A DNA stretch of 64,000 nucleotides from Parvimonas sp015257355. Lineage in GTDB: Bacteria; Bacillota; Clostridia; Tissierellales; Peptoniphilaceae. The stretch is taken from NCBI RefSeq assembly GCF_050262165.1, contig NZ_CP189844.1; one strand, given 5' to 3'. The notes under the pieces are model-generated. The model worked only from the letters and a program-made list of their open reading frames with translations. It was not told where the DNA came from and searched no databases. The translations under genes and the position numbers were made by a program. This document shows, one piece after another, positions 17,503 to 27,372 of the stretch (its first letter is position 1; each line of letters begins with the position of its first letter).

Positions 17503-18472
17503 TTTCTTAGGAAAAATTTCTGAAAAGTATGTCTCTCTTTCGAGTCAAGTTGACGTATATAGAAATATTAAAGGATATAAATTTAATTATATGCTTTCAT
17601 ATGAAGATGAAATTAGTCTTTATAATAAAATTTGCTCTTCGTTTTATAAGCTGTATTATAGTGATAGATTTTATTTTGAAAAAATAGATAGTAGAAAAAA
17701 AATTCTTAAATATTATAATAAGGGATTATTCTTGGATTCTAATGATATTTTTAGAGAGAATTCATATATAGCATCAAGAGATGATGGATTTGTTTATATG
17801 AATATAAATATTAAAGAGCATTTACGACTAACTGGAAAACTACCAGGCGTTAATTATTTTAGATGTGGACATTTTGCATATGGACTTGAGGCTGATTTGG
17901 ATGAAAAAATAAAATTTTCATTTAATACTAATTTTGGCTATATTTTTGAAGATTTGAATTTAGTAGGGAATGGTTTAAAAATGACGGGAGTTTTGCATAT
18001 ACCTTCATTAAGGTATTATAAAACTACTGATTTTTTAGAAAAAAAACTGGCCAGTTTAGGTATTAAAATTTATTCTCTATTAAGTATTGGATTATGTGAA
18101 GATTTTTATATAGTTGAATTTTGTAATGAAAATTCTGAAGAATTTTCAGCTATTCGAAAAATGGATAAGTATATAACAGAAATAGTAAATTTAGAAATAG
18201 ATAATCGTAGAAAATTATTAGGTATAAAAACTGATTATTTTAGAGAGAAATTTGAAAAATATAGAAGTATATTAATGAATAGAGAAAATGTAACTCCATA
18301 TATAGTTACAAAATATATTTCTCTTTGTATTTTGTTACAAAGTTTAGAACTTATAGTGGAGCATGATTTAAAACTTCTATACGAAAGTCTTATGACAGTT
18401 AGAAGTTCTGTCTATTTAAATGAAGAAGAACAAAATGAAGAACTTTTAAAAGTGATTTTAAAATTGATATAG
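17495..18472 (+). CDS. mcsB: McsB-like protein arginine kinase, apparently degenerate
   Basis: 325 residues against about 360 in Bacillus. The fold is recognisable from KEHLRLTGKLPG and FGYIFEDLNLVGNGLKMTGVLHIP, and from its position between mcsA and clpC. Key phosphagen-kinase features are missing: the canonical LSSRIRLARN nucleotide-binding arginines read LSSQVDVYRN (15-24), and the signature CPTNxGTGxR reads EDLNLVGNGLK (152-162), losing the cysteine and the arginine. It could be a pseudokinase that still works as an adaptor with McsA. There is no frameshift in this gene, unlike its neighbours. Confidence 0.75.
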   Translation: MSSFLGKISEKYVSLSSQVDVYRNIKGYKFNYMLSYEDEISLYNKICSSFYKLYYSDRFYFEKIDSRKKILKYYNKGLFLDSNDIFRENSYIASRDDGFVYMNINIKEHLRLTGKLPGVNYFRCGHFAYGLEADLDEKIKFSFNTNFGYIFEDLNLVGNGLKMTGVLHIPSLRYYKTTDFLEKKLASLGIKIYSLLSIGLCEDFYIVEFCNENSEEFSAIRKMDKYITEIVNLEIDNRRKLLGIKTDYFREKFEKYRSILMNRENVTPYIVTKYISLCILLQSLELIVEHDLKLLYESLMTVRSSVYLNEEEQNEELLKVILKLI

Positions 18473-18484
18473 GTAGGTGATTTT

Positions 18485-20918
18485 ATGTATGAAAATGTAA
18501 TAAGAAGTATTGATGAATTCATCAGATATGCAGTAAATGAAGCTTTTTATTTAAAGGACGATTATATCGGTACTGAGCATATTCTACTTGCGTTTTTAAA
18601 AATAAATAGTAGAGAGACGGAAAGTCTTATTTCTGCTGGAGCAAATTATAATTATTTAAAAAGCTATATATTGGAAAAAAGGGGAGTAGGTAATTTTTCT
18701 AATGTTGCTAGCAAATTATCAAAAAATGCAAAAAAAGTGGTAGATAACGCAGTAAATATTGCAATGGAATCAGATAATGTTCAAGTTTTACCTTGTCATC
18801 TTTTGATTTCTTTAATGGAGTTAAAATCATCTCTTGCATACAAAATGTTAATTAATTGATTCTAATATAAGTCCTGAAAGTATTTCTATAGATATTAAAG
18901 AAAAAATAAATTTTGTGAATACTTCAAATGTTTCTACAGAAATAACAACAGAAACTTTAGAAAAATATACTGTTAATCTTAACGAAAGAGCGAAAAGTGG
19001 AAAGATTGATCAAGTGATAGGTAGAGACAAGGAGATAGATAGAATTTTACAAATTTTATTAAGAAGAACAAAAAAAATAATCCTATCCTTATTGGTGAAG
19101 CAGGAGTTGGAAAAACTGCAATTGTAGAGGGACTTGCTCTTAGAATTGTTGAATCTAAAGTTCCTGAATTTTTAGAAAATAAAATAGTATATAGTTTAGA
19201 TTTACCAGCTATGCTTGCTGGAAGTAAGTATAGAGGCGATTTTGAAAAAAGAGTTAAAGATACTTTAAATGAAATTATAAAAAAAAAAAATGTTATTATA
19301 TTCATTGATGAATTCCATAATATTGTTGGTACTGGTGGAAGTGAAGGATCTATTGACGACTGCTAATATATTAAAACCATTTTTAGCAAGAGGAGAAATT
19401 CAACTTATTGGTGCGACTACAATAGACGAATATAGAAAACATATTGAAAAAGATTCAGCTCTTGAAAGAAGGTTACAACCAATTGAGGTCCTAGAACCAA
19501 CAGTTAGTCAGACGATGAATATCTTGTATGGTCTTAAAGATAAGTATGAAAATCACCATGGAATAGTTATAACAGATGAAGCTATCAAAGCTGCGGCAGA
19601 ATTATCTCATAGATATTTAACAGATCGATTTTTACCGGACAAAGCTATTGATTTAATAGATGAGGCTGGTTCTATGTTAAGAATTAAATCATATTTAAAT
19701 ACTGATGATATTTCATTACTAAAAGAAGAAAATGAAGAGTTGAAAAAATATATAAAAGAAATATGTTGGAAGTCAAGAATTCTTAAAAGCACAAGAATGT
19801 AAAAATAAATATGAAGAAAATTTAGAAGAAATAAAAAAACTAAAAGAAATTAAGAAAGATAAGAAAAATAATGAAAATTTAATTTTAAAATATGATGATA
19901 TTGCAAAAATTATTTCGGATTGGAGTAAAATCCCTGTTAATAGACTAACTGCTAAAGAGAGCCAAAAGTATTTGTCATTATCAGATAATTTAAAAAATAT
20001 TGTTGTAGGACAAGGAACAGCTATTGATAGGGTAACGAGTGCCATAAAAAGATCTAGAGCAGGTGTTTCATTAGGTAGCAAACCTATTGGAAGTTTTATT
20101 TTTGTTGGAGCAACTGGAGTTGGTAAAACATATTTAGCAAAATCTTTAGCAAATATTTTATTCGAATCTGAAGACAATATGATTAGAATAGATATGAGTG
20201 AGTATATGGAAAAACATACAGTATCAAAATTAGTAGGTTCTCCACCAGGATATGTTGGATATGGAGAAGGTGGATATTTAACTGAAGCTGTCAGAAGAAA
20301 ACCATATAGTGTTGTATTATTTGATGAAATCGAAAAAGCTCATCCTGATGTATTTAATTAATGTTATTACAAATTCTTGATGATGGAAGACTTACAGATT
20401 CCCAAGGAAAAACTGTGAACTTTAAAAATACTGTTATTATAATGACATCTAATGTTGGAGCTTCAGCAATTGAAAAGACAAATTCGTTAGGTTTTTCAGC
20501 TAAGAAAAATGAAGAAGAAAAAGAATATGATAGAATGAAAGAAATTGTAAATTCTGAATTAAAAATTATGTTTAAGCCTGAATTTTTAAATAGAGTTGAT
20601 GATATTATTGTATTTTCAAAATTAGATGAAAAAGATATACTAAAAATTACAGAATTATTACTTGAAAAGTTAAAGAAAAGATTAAAAAATATGGGTCTAA
20701 ACATTGGATATAGCAATAAAATTGTAAAAAAATTGTCTGACATGGGATTTGATAAAGCTTATGGAGCTAGACCGCTTGAAAGAATTATCAAGTCTGAGCT
20801 TGAAAATAAAATTGCAGATGAAATTTTAAAACATCAGATTCGTAGTGATGAAAAACTATTTTTAGATGTAAAAAAAGGAAATATAGTACTCGAAAAGGTA
20901 AAAGTTAAAACAAAATAA
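18485..20918 (+). pseudogene. clpC: ClpC ATPase (Hsp100), broken by five frameshifts
   Basis: Repaired length is about 808 residues, normal for ClpC. Present in order: N-domain (YIGTEHILLAFLK, LPCHLLISLME), Walker A of D1 (GEAGVGKT), RRLQPIEV, the middle coiled coil, D2 Walker A (VGATGVGKT), SPPGYVGYGEGG, Walker B VVLFDEIEKAHPDVFN and the C-terminal FKPEFLNRVDDIIVF/YGARPLERII. Frame changes: extra T at 18856-18857; A8 at 19070-19077 (two extra or one missing); extra A at 19359; extra base near 19762-19773; and two extra (or one missing) at about 20357-20361. Partner of ClpP in degrading damaged proteins; last gene of the ctsR operon. Confidence 0.88.
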
Positions 20919-20937
20919 AATATTTTAAAATATTTTT

Positions 20938-20973
20938 AAATAGAAGGTGTTTTTTTAAACATCTTCTATTTTT
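20938..20973 (+). terminator. ctsR-clpC operon terminator
   Basis: Stem AAATAGAAGGTG / CATCTTCTATTT (one G-U) followed by TTTTAAA. Confidence 0.7.
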
Positions 20974-20991
20974 AAAATTATAAAATTATAC

Positions 20992-21020
20992 TTGAAATAA
21001 ATTTTCAAATTTAGTATAAT
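20992..21020 (+). promoter_or_regulatory. Promoter of the Mn-riboswitch transcript
   Basis: TTGAAA (20992-20997), 17 nt, TATAAT (21015-21020); the riboswitch begins 10 nt later. Confidence 0.8.
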
Positions 21021-21029
21021 ATATTTAAT

Positions 21030-21115
21030 AAAGGGGAGTAGCTAATTTTGTTTAGTCGTCAGTACGGTTTATCCCGGCTAAACACCTAACTATTTCAATA
21101 GGAAGCAAGACCTTT
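21030..21115 (+). promoter_or_regulatory. yybP-ykoY manganese riboswitch
   Basis: Matches the family consensus: AAAGGGGAGTAGC at the 5' side of P1, GTCGTCAGTACGG, CCCGGCTAAACACC, and GGAAGCAAGACCTTT closing P1. The two conserved L1/L3 loops form the Mn2+ site in characterised members. The closing CCTTT also forms the 5' arm of the terminator that follows, so Mn2+ binding would sequester it and permit read-through into the ATPase gene. Confidence 0.9.
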
Positions 21116-21144
21116 GTTTAATTTTATTAAACAAGGTTTTTTTT
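21110..21144 (+). terminator. Riboswitch expression-platform terminator
   Basis: ACCTTTGTTTAAT pairs with ATTAAACAAGGT (one bulge), followed by eight Ts. It is mutually exclusive with the riboswitch P1 stem. Confidence 0.85.
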
Positions 21145-21176
21145 ATGCAAAAAACCTTAACTAAAGGAGGAAATTT

Positions 21177-23905
21177 ATGTTTTGGTACAACAAAAGTGTT
21201 GATGAATGTATCAATGAACTTGGAAGTGATGTAAAAAATGGACTTTCAAGCGAAAAAGCAAAAGAGATTTTAGAAAAAAATGGAAGAAATGAATTGAAAC
21301 AAAAAAATAAAAAATCACTTCTTTCAAAAATTATTGACCAATTTAAAGATCCAATGATTTTAATATTAATTGGTGCTTGTATAATGTCTGCTGTTGTAGG
21401 TGAAATAACAGATGCATTTATAATTATTGCAATTGTAGTTGTAAATGCGATTCTTTCACTTAATCAAGAGGGAAAAGCAGAAAAAGCAATTGAAGCTTTA
21501 CAAAAAATGGCAAGTCCAATGGCTAAAGTTTATAGAAATGGAAAATTAATTCATATTCCATCTCCAGAACTTGTTGTTGGTGATATTGTTGAACTTGAAA
21601 CTTGAAACTGGAGACATTATACCAGCAGATTTAAGATTGATAGAAAGTTTTATTTTAAAAATTGATGAATCTTCATTAACAGGAGAATCTGTACCAGTAG
21701 AAAAATTTGCTGATAAAATATATGATGGAGACATTGAAATTGGTGATAGAGAAAATATGGCTTATTCATCAACTATTATCGCATATGGTAGAGGTCTTGG
21801 AGTAGTAGTCTCAACTGGTGAAAATACTGAAATTGGTAAGATTGCAACAACACTTGATTCCTTTGAAGATGAAGATACACCACTTCAAAGAAAACTTGCA
21901 GGTTTATCAAAATCATTAGGACTAATAACGGTGGGAGTTTGTATTGTTGTATTTATTGTAGGACTTTTATATAAACAACAATTTTTACTAATGCTTTTAA
22001 CTGCAATATCTCTTGCTGTTGCTGCTGTACCTGAAGGTTTACCAGCTATAGTTACAATAGTACTATCTCTTGGTATGACAAAAATGGTTAAAAAGAATGC
22101 GATTGTAAAGAAACTATTAGCTGTTGAAACATTAGGAACAACTACAGTAATTTGTTCAGATAAAACAGGAACACTTACTCAAAATGAAATGACAGTAAAA
22201 AAAGTTTATGTTAATAATTTAGTTTATGATGTAGAAGGAACAGGCTATGAACCTGTTGGTGAAGTATCGTTAAATGGAGAAAATGTTAATGCTAAAGAAA
22301 TAGACAATTTTATTTCGATTTCAACTATTTCAACATTAGTTAATGATGCAAAACTTATTAAATGAAAATAACTATAGAATAACTGGGGATCCTACTGAAG
22401 GTGCGTTACTTACACTTTCTGAAAAAGTTGGTATTTTTAAAGATGAATTAAATAAAAATCATAAAAGGATTGCTGAAATACCTTTCGATTCAACTAGAAA
22501 GATGATGACAACATTTAATGAGAATATTTTTTCATCAAATGTTATTTCTGCTACAAAAGGTGCACCAGACATAGTAATAGATAATTGTAAATATATTTTA
22601 ATAAATGGAAAAGAAGAAGAATTTACTAATGAATTAAAAGAAAAAGTGCTTTTACAAAATAGTGAATTTGCTAAACAAGCTCTTCGTGTATTGGCATTTG
22701 CATATAGAAAATTTGATTCTTTACCAGATGATAAAACTTCAGAAAACATTGAAAGAGATATGATTTTTGTTGGATTAATGGGAATGATTGATCCAGCTAG
22801 ACCGGAAGCAAAAGAAGCAATTAAAGAATGTAAAAAAGCTGGTATTATTCCAATAATGATTACAGGGGATTATCTTGAAACTGCAGTTGCAATTGCTAAA
22901 GATTTAGGAATATTAGATGAAAATTCAAAAGCTATAATGGGTCGTGAGCTTAATAAGATGACTGAAGAAGAAATCTGTGAAGTAGTAAAAACTACAAGAG
23001 TATTTGCAAGAGTAAGTCCTGAGAATAAGGTACAAATTGTTAGCGCATTAAAGAAAAATGGCCATATAGCTGCTATGACAGGTGATGGAGTAAATGATGC
23101 ACCAGCAATTAAAAGAGCAGATATTGGTGTTTCAATGGGAATTACTGGTACTGATGTTGCGAAAAATACTTCAGATGTAATCTTGACTGATGATAATTTT
23201 GCTACAATTGTTTCAGCAGTACATGAAGGACGTATTATATATTCAAATATTAAAAAGTTCGTATCATTCTTGTTATCTTGTAATGTTGGGGAAATATTAA
23301 TAGTACTAATTTCTATTTTATTAAATATTCCAGTACCATTTATACCAATTCAACTACTTTGGTTAAACTTAGTTACGGATAGTTTTCCAGCTCTAGCACT
23401 TGGGGTTGAAAAAGGTGATGAAGATATTATGGAAGTTCCACCAAGAAATCCTAACGAACCAATTTTAGATAAAGAAATGATTTATAGTATTGTTTCTCAA
23501 TCTATAGCTATTACAGCAGCTACACTAGGAGCATATTTCTATGGAATGCATCATTATCCTAATCATATCGAAGGTGCAAGAACAGTTGCATTCTTTACAC
23601 TAATTACTGCTGAACTTTTAAGAAGTTATTCAGTTAGAAGTAGTAGATTTACTTTATTTCATATTGGTGTGTTTTCAAATAAAACATTAGTATATGGAAC
23701 GGCCCTATCATTTGTAATGATGCTAATAGTTGTTTATGTACCTTTCCTACAACCATATTTTGATACAGTAACTTTAGGAATAAAAGAATTATCAGTAGCA
23801 ATACCACTTGCTTTCATTCCATTTATAGTAGCTGAAGTATCAAAAATTATAAAAAAAAGAAGTAAAAAAATAGATAATATTAAGTCGAATTATATGTATA
23901 GATAA
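21177..23905 (+). pseudogene. P2-type cation ATPase (Ca2+/Mn2+ type), two frameshifts
   Basis: Repaired, about 906 residues. It has the actuator TGES motif (SSLTGESVPVEK), the ion-site helix PEGLPAIVTIVLSLGMTKM, the phosphorylation motif DKTGTLTQNEM, the nucleotide-binding KGAPD, TGDGVNDAPAI hinge and six C-terminal membrane helices. The yybP-ykoY element implies manganese as signal and probably as exported ion, as for YoaB of Lactococcus. Breaks: a 7-bp tandem duplication CTTGAAA at 21594-21607, and one extra A in A4 22350-22353. All functional motifs are otherwise intact. Confidence 0.9.
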
Positions 23906-23917
23906 TTCGACTTTTTT
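23882..23917 (+). terminator. Terminator overlapping the ATPase 3' end
   Basis: AAGTCGAATTAT / ATAATTCGACTT followed by TTTTTA. The 5' arm lies inside the last codons and the stop is in the loop/3' arm. Confidence 0.8.
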
Positions 23918-23969
23918 ATTTCAAATATTAAAAATTGTATTTATAATTTTAAGTATAAAACGTTGATTA

Positions 23970-24023
23970 TTATAAATAATATATAAAAGATTTAAAATTA
24001 ATTGCGTTATATATTATTTATAA
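23970..24023. repeat. 17-bp perfect inverted repeat upstream of fhs
   Basis: Arms 23970-23986 and 24007-24023 are exact reverse complements (all A/T), separated by 20 nt. They lie about 70 bp before the fhs promoter in an otherwise featureless AT-rich gap. Function unknown; chance is possible at this base composition. Confidence 0.6.
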
Positions 24024-24092
24024 GGGTATTTAATAATTTAAGAGTATAGTTGATTTTAAACATATATAAGAATCTTTTTATATTAAAAGATA

Positions 24093-24121
24093 TTGACATA
24101 TTAGTAAATAAATTGTATACT
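24093..24121 (+). promoter_or_regulatory. Promoter of the one-carbon operon
   Basis: TTGACA (24093-24098), 17 nt, TATACT (24116-24121). The short leader contains a 7-bp hairpin AGGGAAT-AACG-ATTCCCT just after the start point. Confidence 0.8.
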
Positions 24122-24180
24122 GAATAGAGGGAATAACGATTCCCTAAATATTATTTTGTTAATAAAAAGGAGGAATTTTT

Positions 24181-25848
24181 ATGAAAACAGATGTGCAAAT
24201 TGCTCAAGAAGCAAAAATGAAACCTATCAGAGAAGTAGCTGATTACTTAGGATTTCCGGAAGAAGCTATAGAGCTTTATGGAAATTATAAAGCAAAGTTA
24301 AATATACATGAATTAAAAGACTATAACGAAAGACCAAATGGAAAGTTAATTTTAGTTACTGCTATTACTCCAACTCCTGCAGGAGAAGGTAAGACAACAA
24401 CTGTTGTAGGTCTTGGTGATGGTTTAAATAAAATTGGAAAAAGAACAGCTCTTGCACTTAGAGAACCTTCTTTAGGACCAGTTTTTGGTGTTAAAGGTGG
24501 TGCTGCAGGTGGTGGATATGCTCAAGTAGTTCCAATGGAAGATATTAACTTACATTTCACAGGAGATTTCAACGCTATAGGTGCTGCAAACAACTTATTA
24601 GCTGCAATGTTAGATAATCATATTAATCATGGAAATGAGTTAGATATTGATGCAAGAACAATTACTTTGAAAAGAGTTGTTGATATGAATGACAGACAAC
24701 TTCGTTTCATAGTTGATGGATTAAATGGAAAATCTAATGGTGTTCCTAGAGAAGATGGATTTGAAATCGTAGTTGCATCAGAAGTAATGGCTATTTTATG
24801 TCTATCAAATGATTTAAGAGATTTAAAAGAAAAACTTGGAAAAATTATTGTTGCTTATAGAAAAGGCGAACCTGTAACTGCAAAAGACTTAAATGCTCAA
24901 GGCGCAATGGCAGCTTTACTAAAAGATGCTATTAAACCAAATCTTGTTCAAACATTAGAACATACTCCAGCATTTATTCATGGTGGACCATTTGCAAATA
25001 TTGCACATGGATGTAATAGTATAATTGCTACAAAATTAGCTTTAAAATATGCAGATTATGTTGTAACAGAAGCTGGTTTCGGAGCTGACTTAGGAGCAGA
25101 AAAATTCCTTGATATTAAATGTAGATTTGCTGGTTTAAACCCAAATGCAGTTGTAGTAGTTGCTACTGTAAGAGCATTAAAAATGCATGGTGGACTTGCT
25201 AAGACTGAACTTGGTAATGAAGATTTAGTAGCATTAGAAAAAGGTCTTCCAAACTTATTAAAACATGTTGAAAATATGCAAAATCTATTTGGTATTCCTT
25301 GCGTTGTTGCTATTAACAAATTCCCATTAGATACTGAAGCAGAATTAAAATTAATAGAAGATAAATGTAAAGAATTAGGTGTTAATGTTGTACTTTCAGA
25401 TGTTTGGGCAAAAGGTGGAGAAGGTGCTGTTGATTTAGCAAATGAAGTTGTAAGACTTGCTGAAAATAGTAAACCTATTAACCAAATTTATGATATAGAA
25501 GATTCACTAGAAGAAAAATTAAATAAAATTGTTCAAAAAGTTTATGGCGGTTTAGGAGTAACATTCTCTCCAGGAGTTAAAAAGAAAATTAAAACTATTG
25601 AAGAATTAGGATATAAAAATGTTCCAATCTGTATGGCTAAAACTCAATATTCTTTCTCAGATGATAAGAATAAGGTAGGTAGACCAGAAGGATTTAAAGT
25701 AAATATTAAAGATATTAAGATTGCTGCAGGAGCAGGTTTTGCTGTTGCTTACAGTGGAGATATTATGACAATGCCTGGATTACCAAAAGTACCAGCTGCT
25801 AATAATATTGATATTACAGATGATGGAAAAATAGTTGGATTATTCTAG
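24181..25848 (+). CDS. fhs: Formate--tetrahydrofolate ligase
   Basis: 555 residues, normal. ATP-dependent synthesis of 10-formyl-THF from formate. The P-loop TPTPAGEGKTTT is at about 63-74; REPSLGPVFGVKGGAAGGGYAQV, NLHFTGDFNAIGAANNLL and EAGFGADLGAEKF are family signatures. AAGGAGG precedes the ATG. It heads fhs-fchA-folD-folC-MTHFS, with gaps of 22, 10 and 1 bp and then an overlap, so a single operon. It connects the formate dehydrogenase at 49.7 kb to the folate pool. Confidence 0.97.
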   Translation: MKTDVQIAQEAKMKPIREVADYLGFPEEAIELYGNYKAKLNIHELKDYNERPNGKLILVTAITPTPAGEGKTTTVVGLGDGLNKIGKRTALALREPSLGPVFGVKGGAAGGGYAQVVPMEDINLHFTGDFNAIGAANNLLAAMLDNHINHGNELDIDARTITLKRVVDMNDRQLRFIVDGLNGKSNGVPREDGFEIVVASEVMAILCLSNDLRDLKEKLGKIIVAYRKGEPVTAKDLNAQGAMAALLKDAIKPNLVQTLEHTPAFIHGGPFANIAHGCNSIIATKLALKYADYVVTEAGFGADLGAEKFLDIKCRFAGLNPNAVVVVATVRALKMHGGLAKTELGNEDLVALEKGLPNLLKHVENMQNLFGIPCVVAINKFPLDTEAELKLIEDKCKELGVNVVLSDVWAKGGEGAVDLANEVVRLAENSKPINQIYDIEDSLEEKLNKIVQKVYGGLGVTFSPGVKKKIKTIEELGYKNVPICMAKTQYSFSDDKNKVGRPEGFKVNIKDIKIAAGAGFAVAYSGDIMTMPGLPKVPAANNIDITDDGKIVGLF

Positions 25849-25870
25849 TTAATAATAGGAGGAGGAATTT

Positions 25871-26509
25871 ATGGAACAAAAAATGTGTGATAAAACCATA
25901 AATTTATTTATACAAGAATTATCAGATAAACAACCTGTACCAGGGGGCGGAGGAGCTTCTGCCCTTGTTGGCGCTTTAGGAGTAGCACTTCTAAATATGG
26001 ATGCAATTTATACAACTGGTAATGAAAAATTTAAAGATGTTGAAGAAGAAATTTTGGAACAAATTAAGAAATACAATGAATTAATTGTTTCATTAAAAGA
26101 ACTTGTTCAAGGAGATGCAGATGCATTTTATCCACTATCTCAATGTTACAAGATGCCAAGAACAACTGATGAAGAAAAAAGATTAAAAAGAGAAGCTTTA
26201 GAGGTTAATCTTTATAATGCTGCTATGATTCCATTACAAATTATGGAAAAATCTTATGAGGCACTTTGTTTAGTTGATAGACTAATAAGAATTGGAAATC
26301 AAAATCTTATTGGAGATGTTGCAACTGGAGCTGTATTCTTAGAATCTGCGCTTAAAGGTGCAAGTTTAAGTGTATTCGCAAATACTTCTTCAATGAAAAA
26401 TGAAGAAAATATTAAAACTATAAATGAAAAATCCATGAAACTATTAAAAGATGGAACTGAACTTGCTAATAAAGCTTTTGAAGAAATTTTTAATGGATTT
26501 TTAAAATAA
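25871..26509 (+). CDS. fchA: Methenyl-THF cyclohydrolase / cyclodeaminase family (FchA)
   Basis: 212 residues of the formiminotransferase-cyclodeaminase family. PVPGGGGASALVGALGVAL at the N-terminus and GDADAFYPLSQCYKMP in the middle match. In this operon context, next to fhs and folD, it most likely interconverts 5,10-methenyl-THF and 10-formyl-THF, as FchA does in acetogens and purinolytic clostridia, or deaminates formimino-THF. AGGAGG precedes the ATG. Confidence 0.85.
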   Translation: MEQKMCDKTINLFIQELSDKQPVPGGGGASALVGALGVALLNMDAIYTTGNEKFKDVEEEILEQIKKYNELIVSLKELVQGDADAFYPLSQCYKMPRTTDEEKRLKREALEVNLYNAAMIPLQIMEKSYEALCLVDRLIRIGNQNLIGDVATGAVFLESALKGASLSVFANTSSMKNEENIKTINEKSMKLLKDGTELANKAFEEIFNGFLK

Positions 26510-26519
26510 GGAGATTGTT

Positions 26520-27371
26520 ATGACAACAATAATGAAAGGTAAGGATGTAGCTATAGCTTTAAAAGAAAAAATTAAAGCTGGAGTTGCTGAATTAAAAGAA
26601 AAAGGAAAAATTACAACTTGTGGTTTTATTAGAGTTGGAGATAGAAGCGACTCAATTGGATATGAAAATGCAGCAATTAAAGTATTATCATCTTTAGGAA
26701 TTGAATGTGTGCAATTTCATTTTCCAGAAGATATTTCTGAAGCTGATTTTATTACTGAACTTGAAAAAATTGGTAACGATGATAATGTTGATGGTTTCTT
26801 ACTATTAAGACCATTACCATCACATATTGATGATGATTTAGTTGGTATGAAAATTAATCCTAAAAAGGATATTGATGGAGTTAGTCCATACAATATTGGG
26901 GAGGTTTTTTATCCAAAAGAAGATAGCTTTATTCCATGTACAGCTGCTGCAGTAATTAAAATGTTAGAATTTTATGATTTAGATTTATCCGGAAAAAATG
27001 CGGTAGTTCTTGGACGTAGTAATGTTATTGGAAAGCCAGTTGCAATGTTGTTATTAGCAAAAAATGCTACAGTTACTGTATGTCATAGTAGAACTCAAAA
27101 TTTAAAAGAAGTATGTAAAAATGCAGATGTTCTAGTTTCAGCTATTGGTAAAGCTCATTTTGTTACAAAAGACTATGTTAAAGAAGGTGCAATTGTAGTT
27201 GATGTTGGAACAAATTATGACGAAAACGGAAAGGTAACAGGAGACGTTCATTTTGATGAAGTTTCTGAAATTGCTAGTTATATAAATCCTGTACCAGGTG
27301 GTATTGGATCAATTACAACATCAGTTTTAGCTGAAAAATGTTTAATCGCTGCTAGAAAAAAGGTAAAATAA
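26520..27371 (+). CDS. folD: Methylene-THF dehydrogenase/cyclohydrolase (FolD)
   Basis: 283 residues, normal. NAD(P)-linked oxidation of 5,10-methylene-THF and hydrolysis of methenyl-THF. Motifs: FLLLRPLPSHI, DGVSPYNIG, PCTAAAVIKMLE, GRSNVIGKPVAMLL and the C-terminal PVPGGIGSITTSVLAE. The catalytic lysine usually found in the YxxxK motif is replaced in this reading: the local sequence is YENAAIKV, so the Tyr and Lys spacing should be checked. The cyclohydrolase role may be shared with the adjacent fchA. Confidence 0.93.
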   Translation: MTTIMKGKDVAIALKEKIKAGVAELKEKGKITTCGFIRVGDRSDSIGYENAAIKVLSSLGIECVQFHFPEDISEADFITELEKIGNDDNVDGFLLLRPLPSHIDDDLVGMKINPKKDIDGVSPYNIGEVFYPKEDSFIPCTAAAVIKMLEFYDLDLSGKNAVVLGRSNVIGKPVAMLLLAKNATVTVCHSRTQNLKEVCKNADVLVSAIGKAHFVTKDYVKEGAIVVDVGTNYDENGKVTGDVHFDEVSEIASYINPVPGGIGSITTSVLAEKCLIAARKKVK

Positions 27372-27372
27372 T

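Noticed and set aside
18857..18859. TGA in clpC (and TGAs at 13260, 13421, 21603 and 22363) as further selenocysteine codons
   Set aside because: In each case the downstream homology is in a different frame, so these are frameshifts; there is no SECIS-like hairpin after them as there is at 52855.
24121..24180. THF riboswitch in the fhs leader
   Set aside because: The leader is only 60 nt with one 7-bp hairpin; none of the conserved THF aptamer sequence is present.
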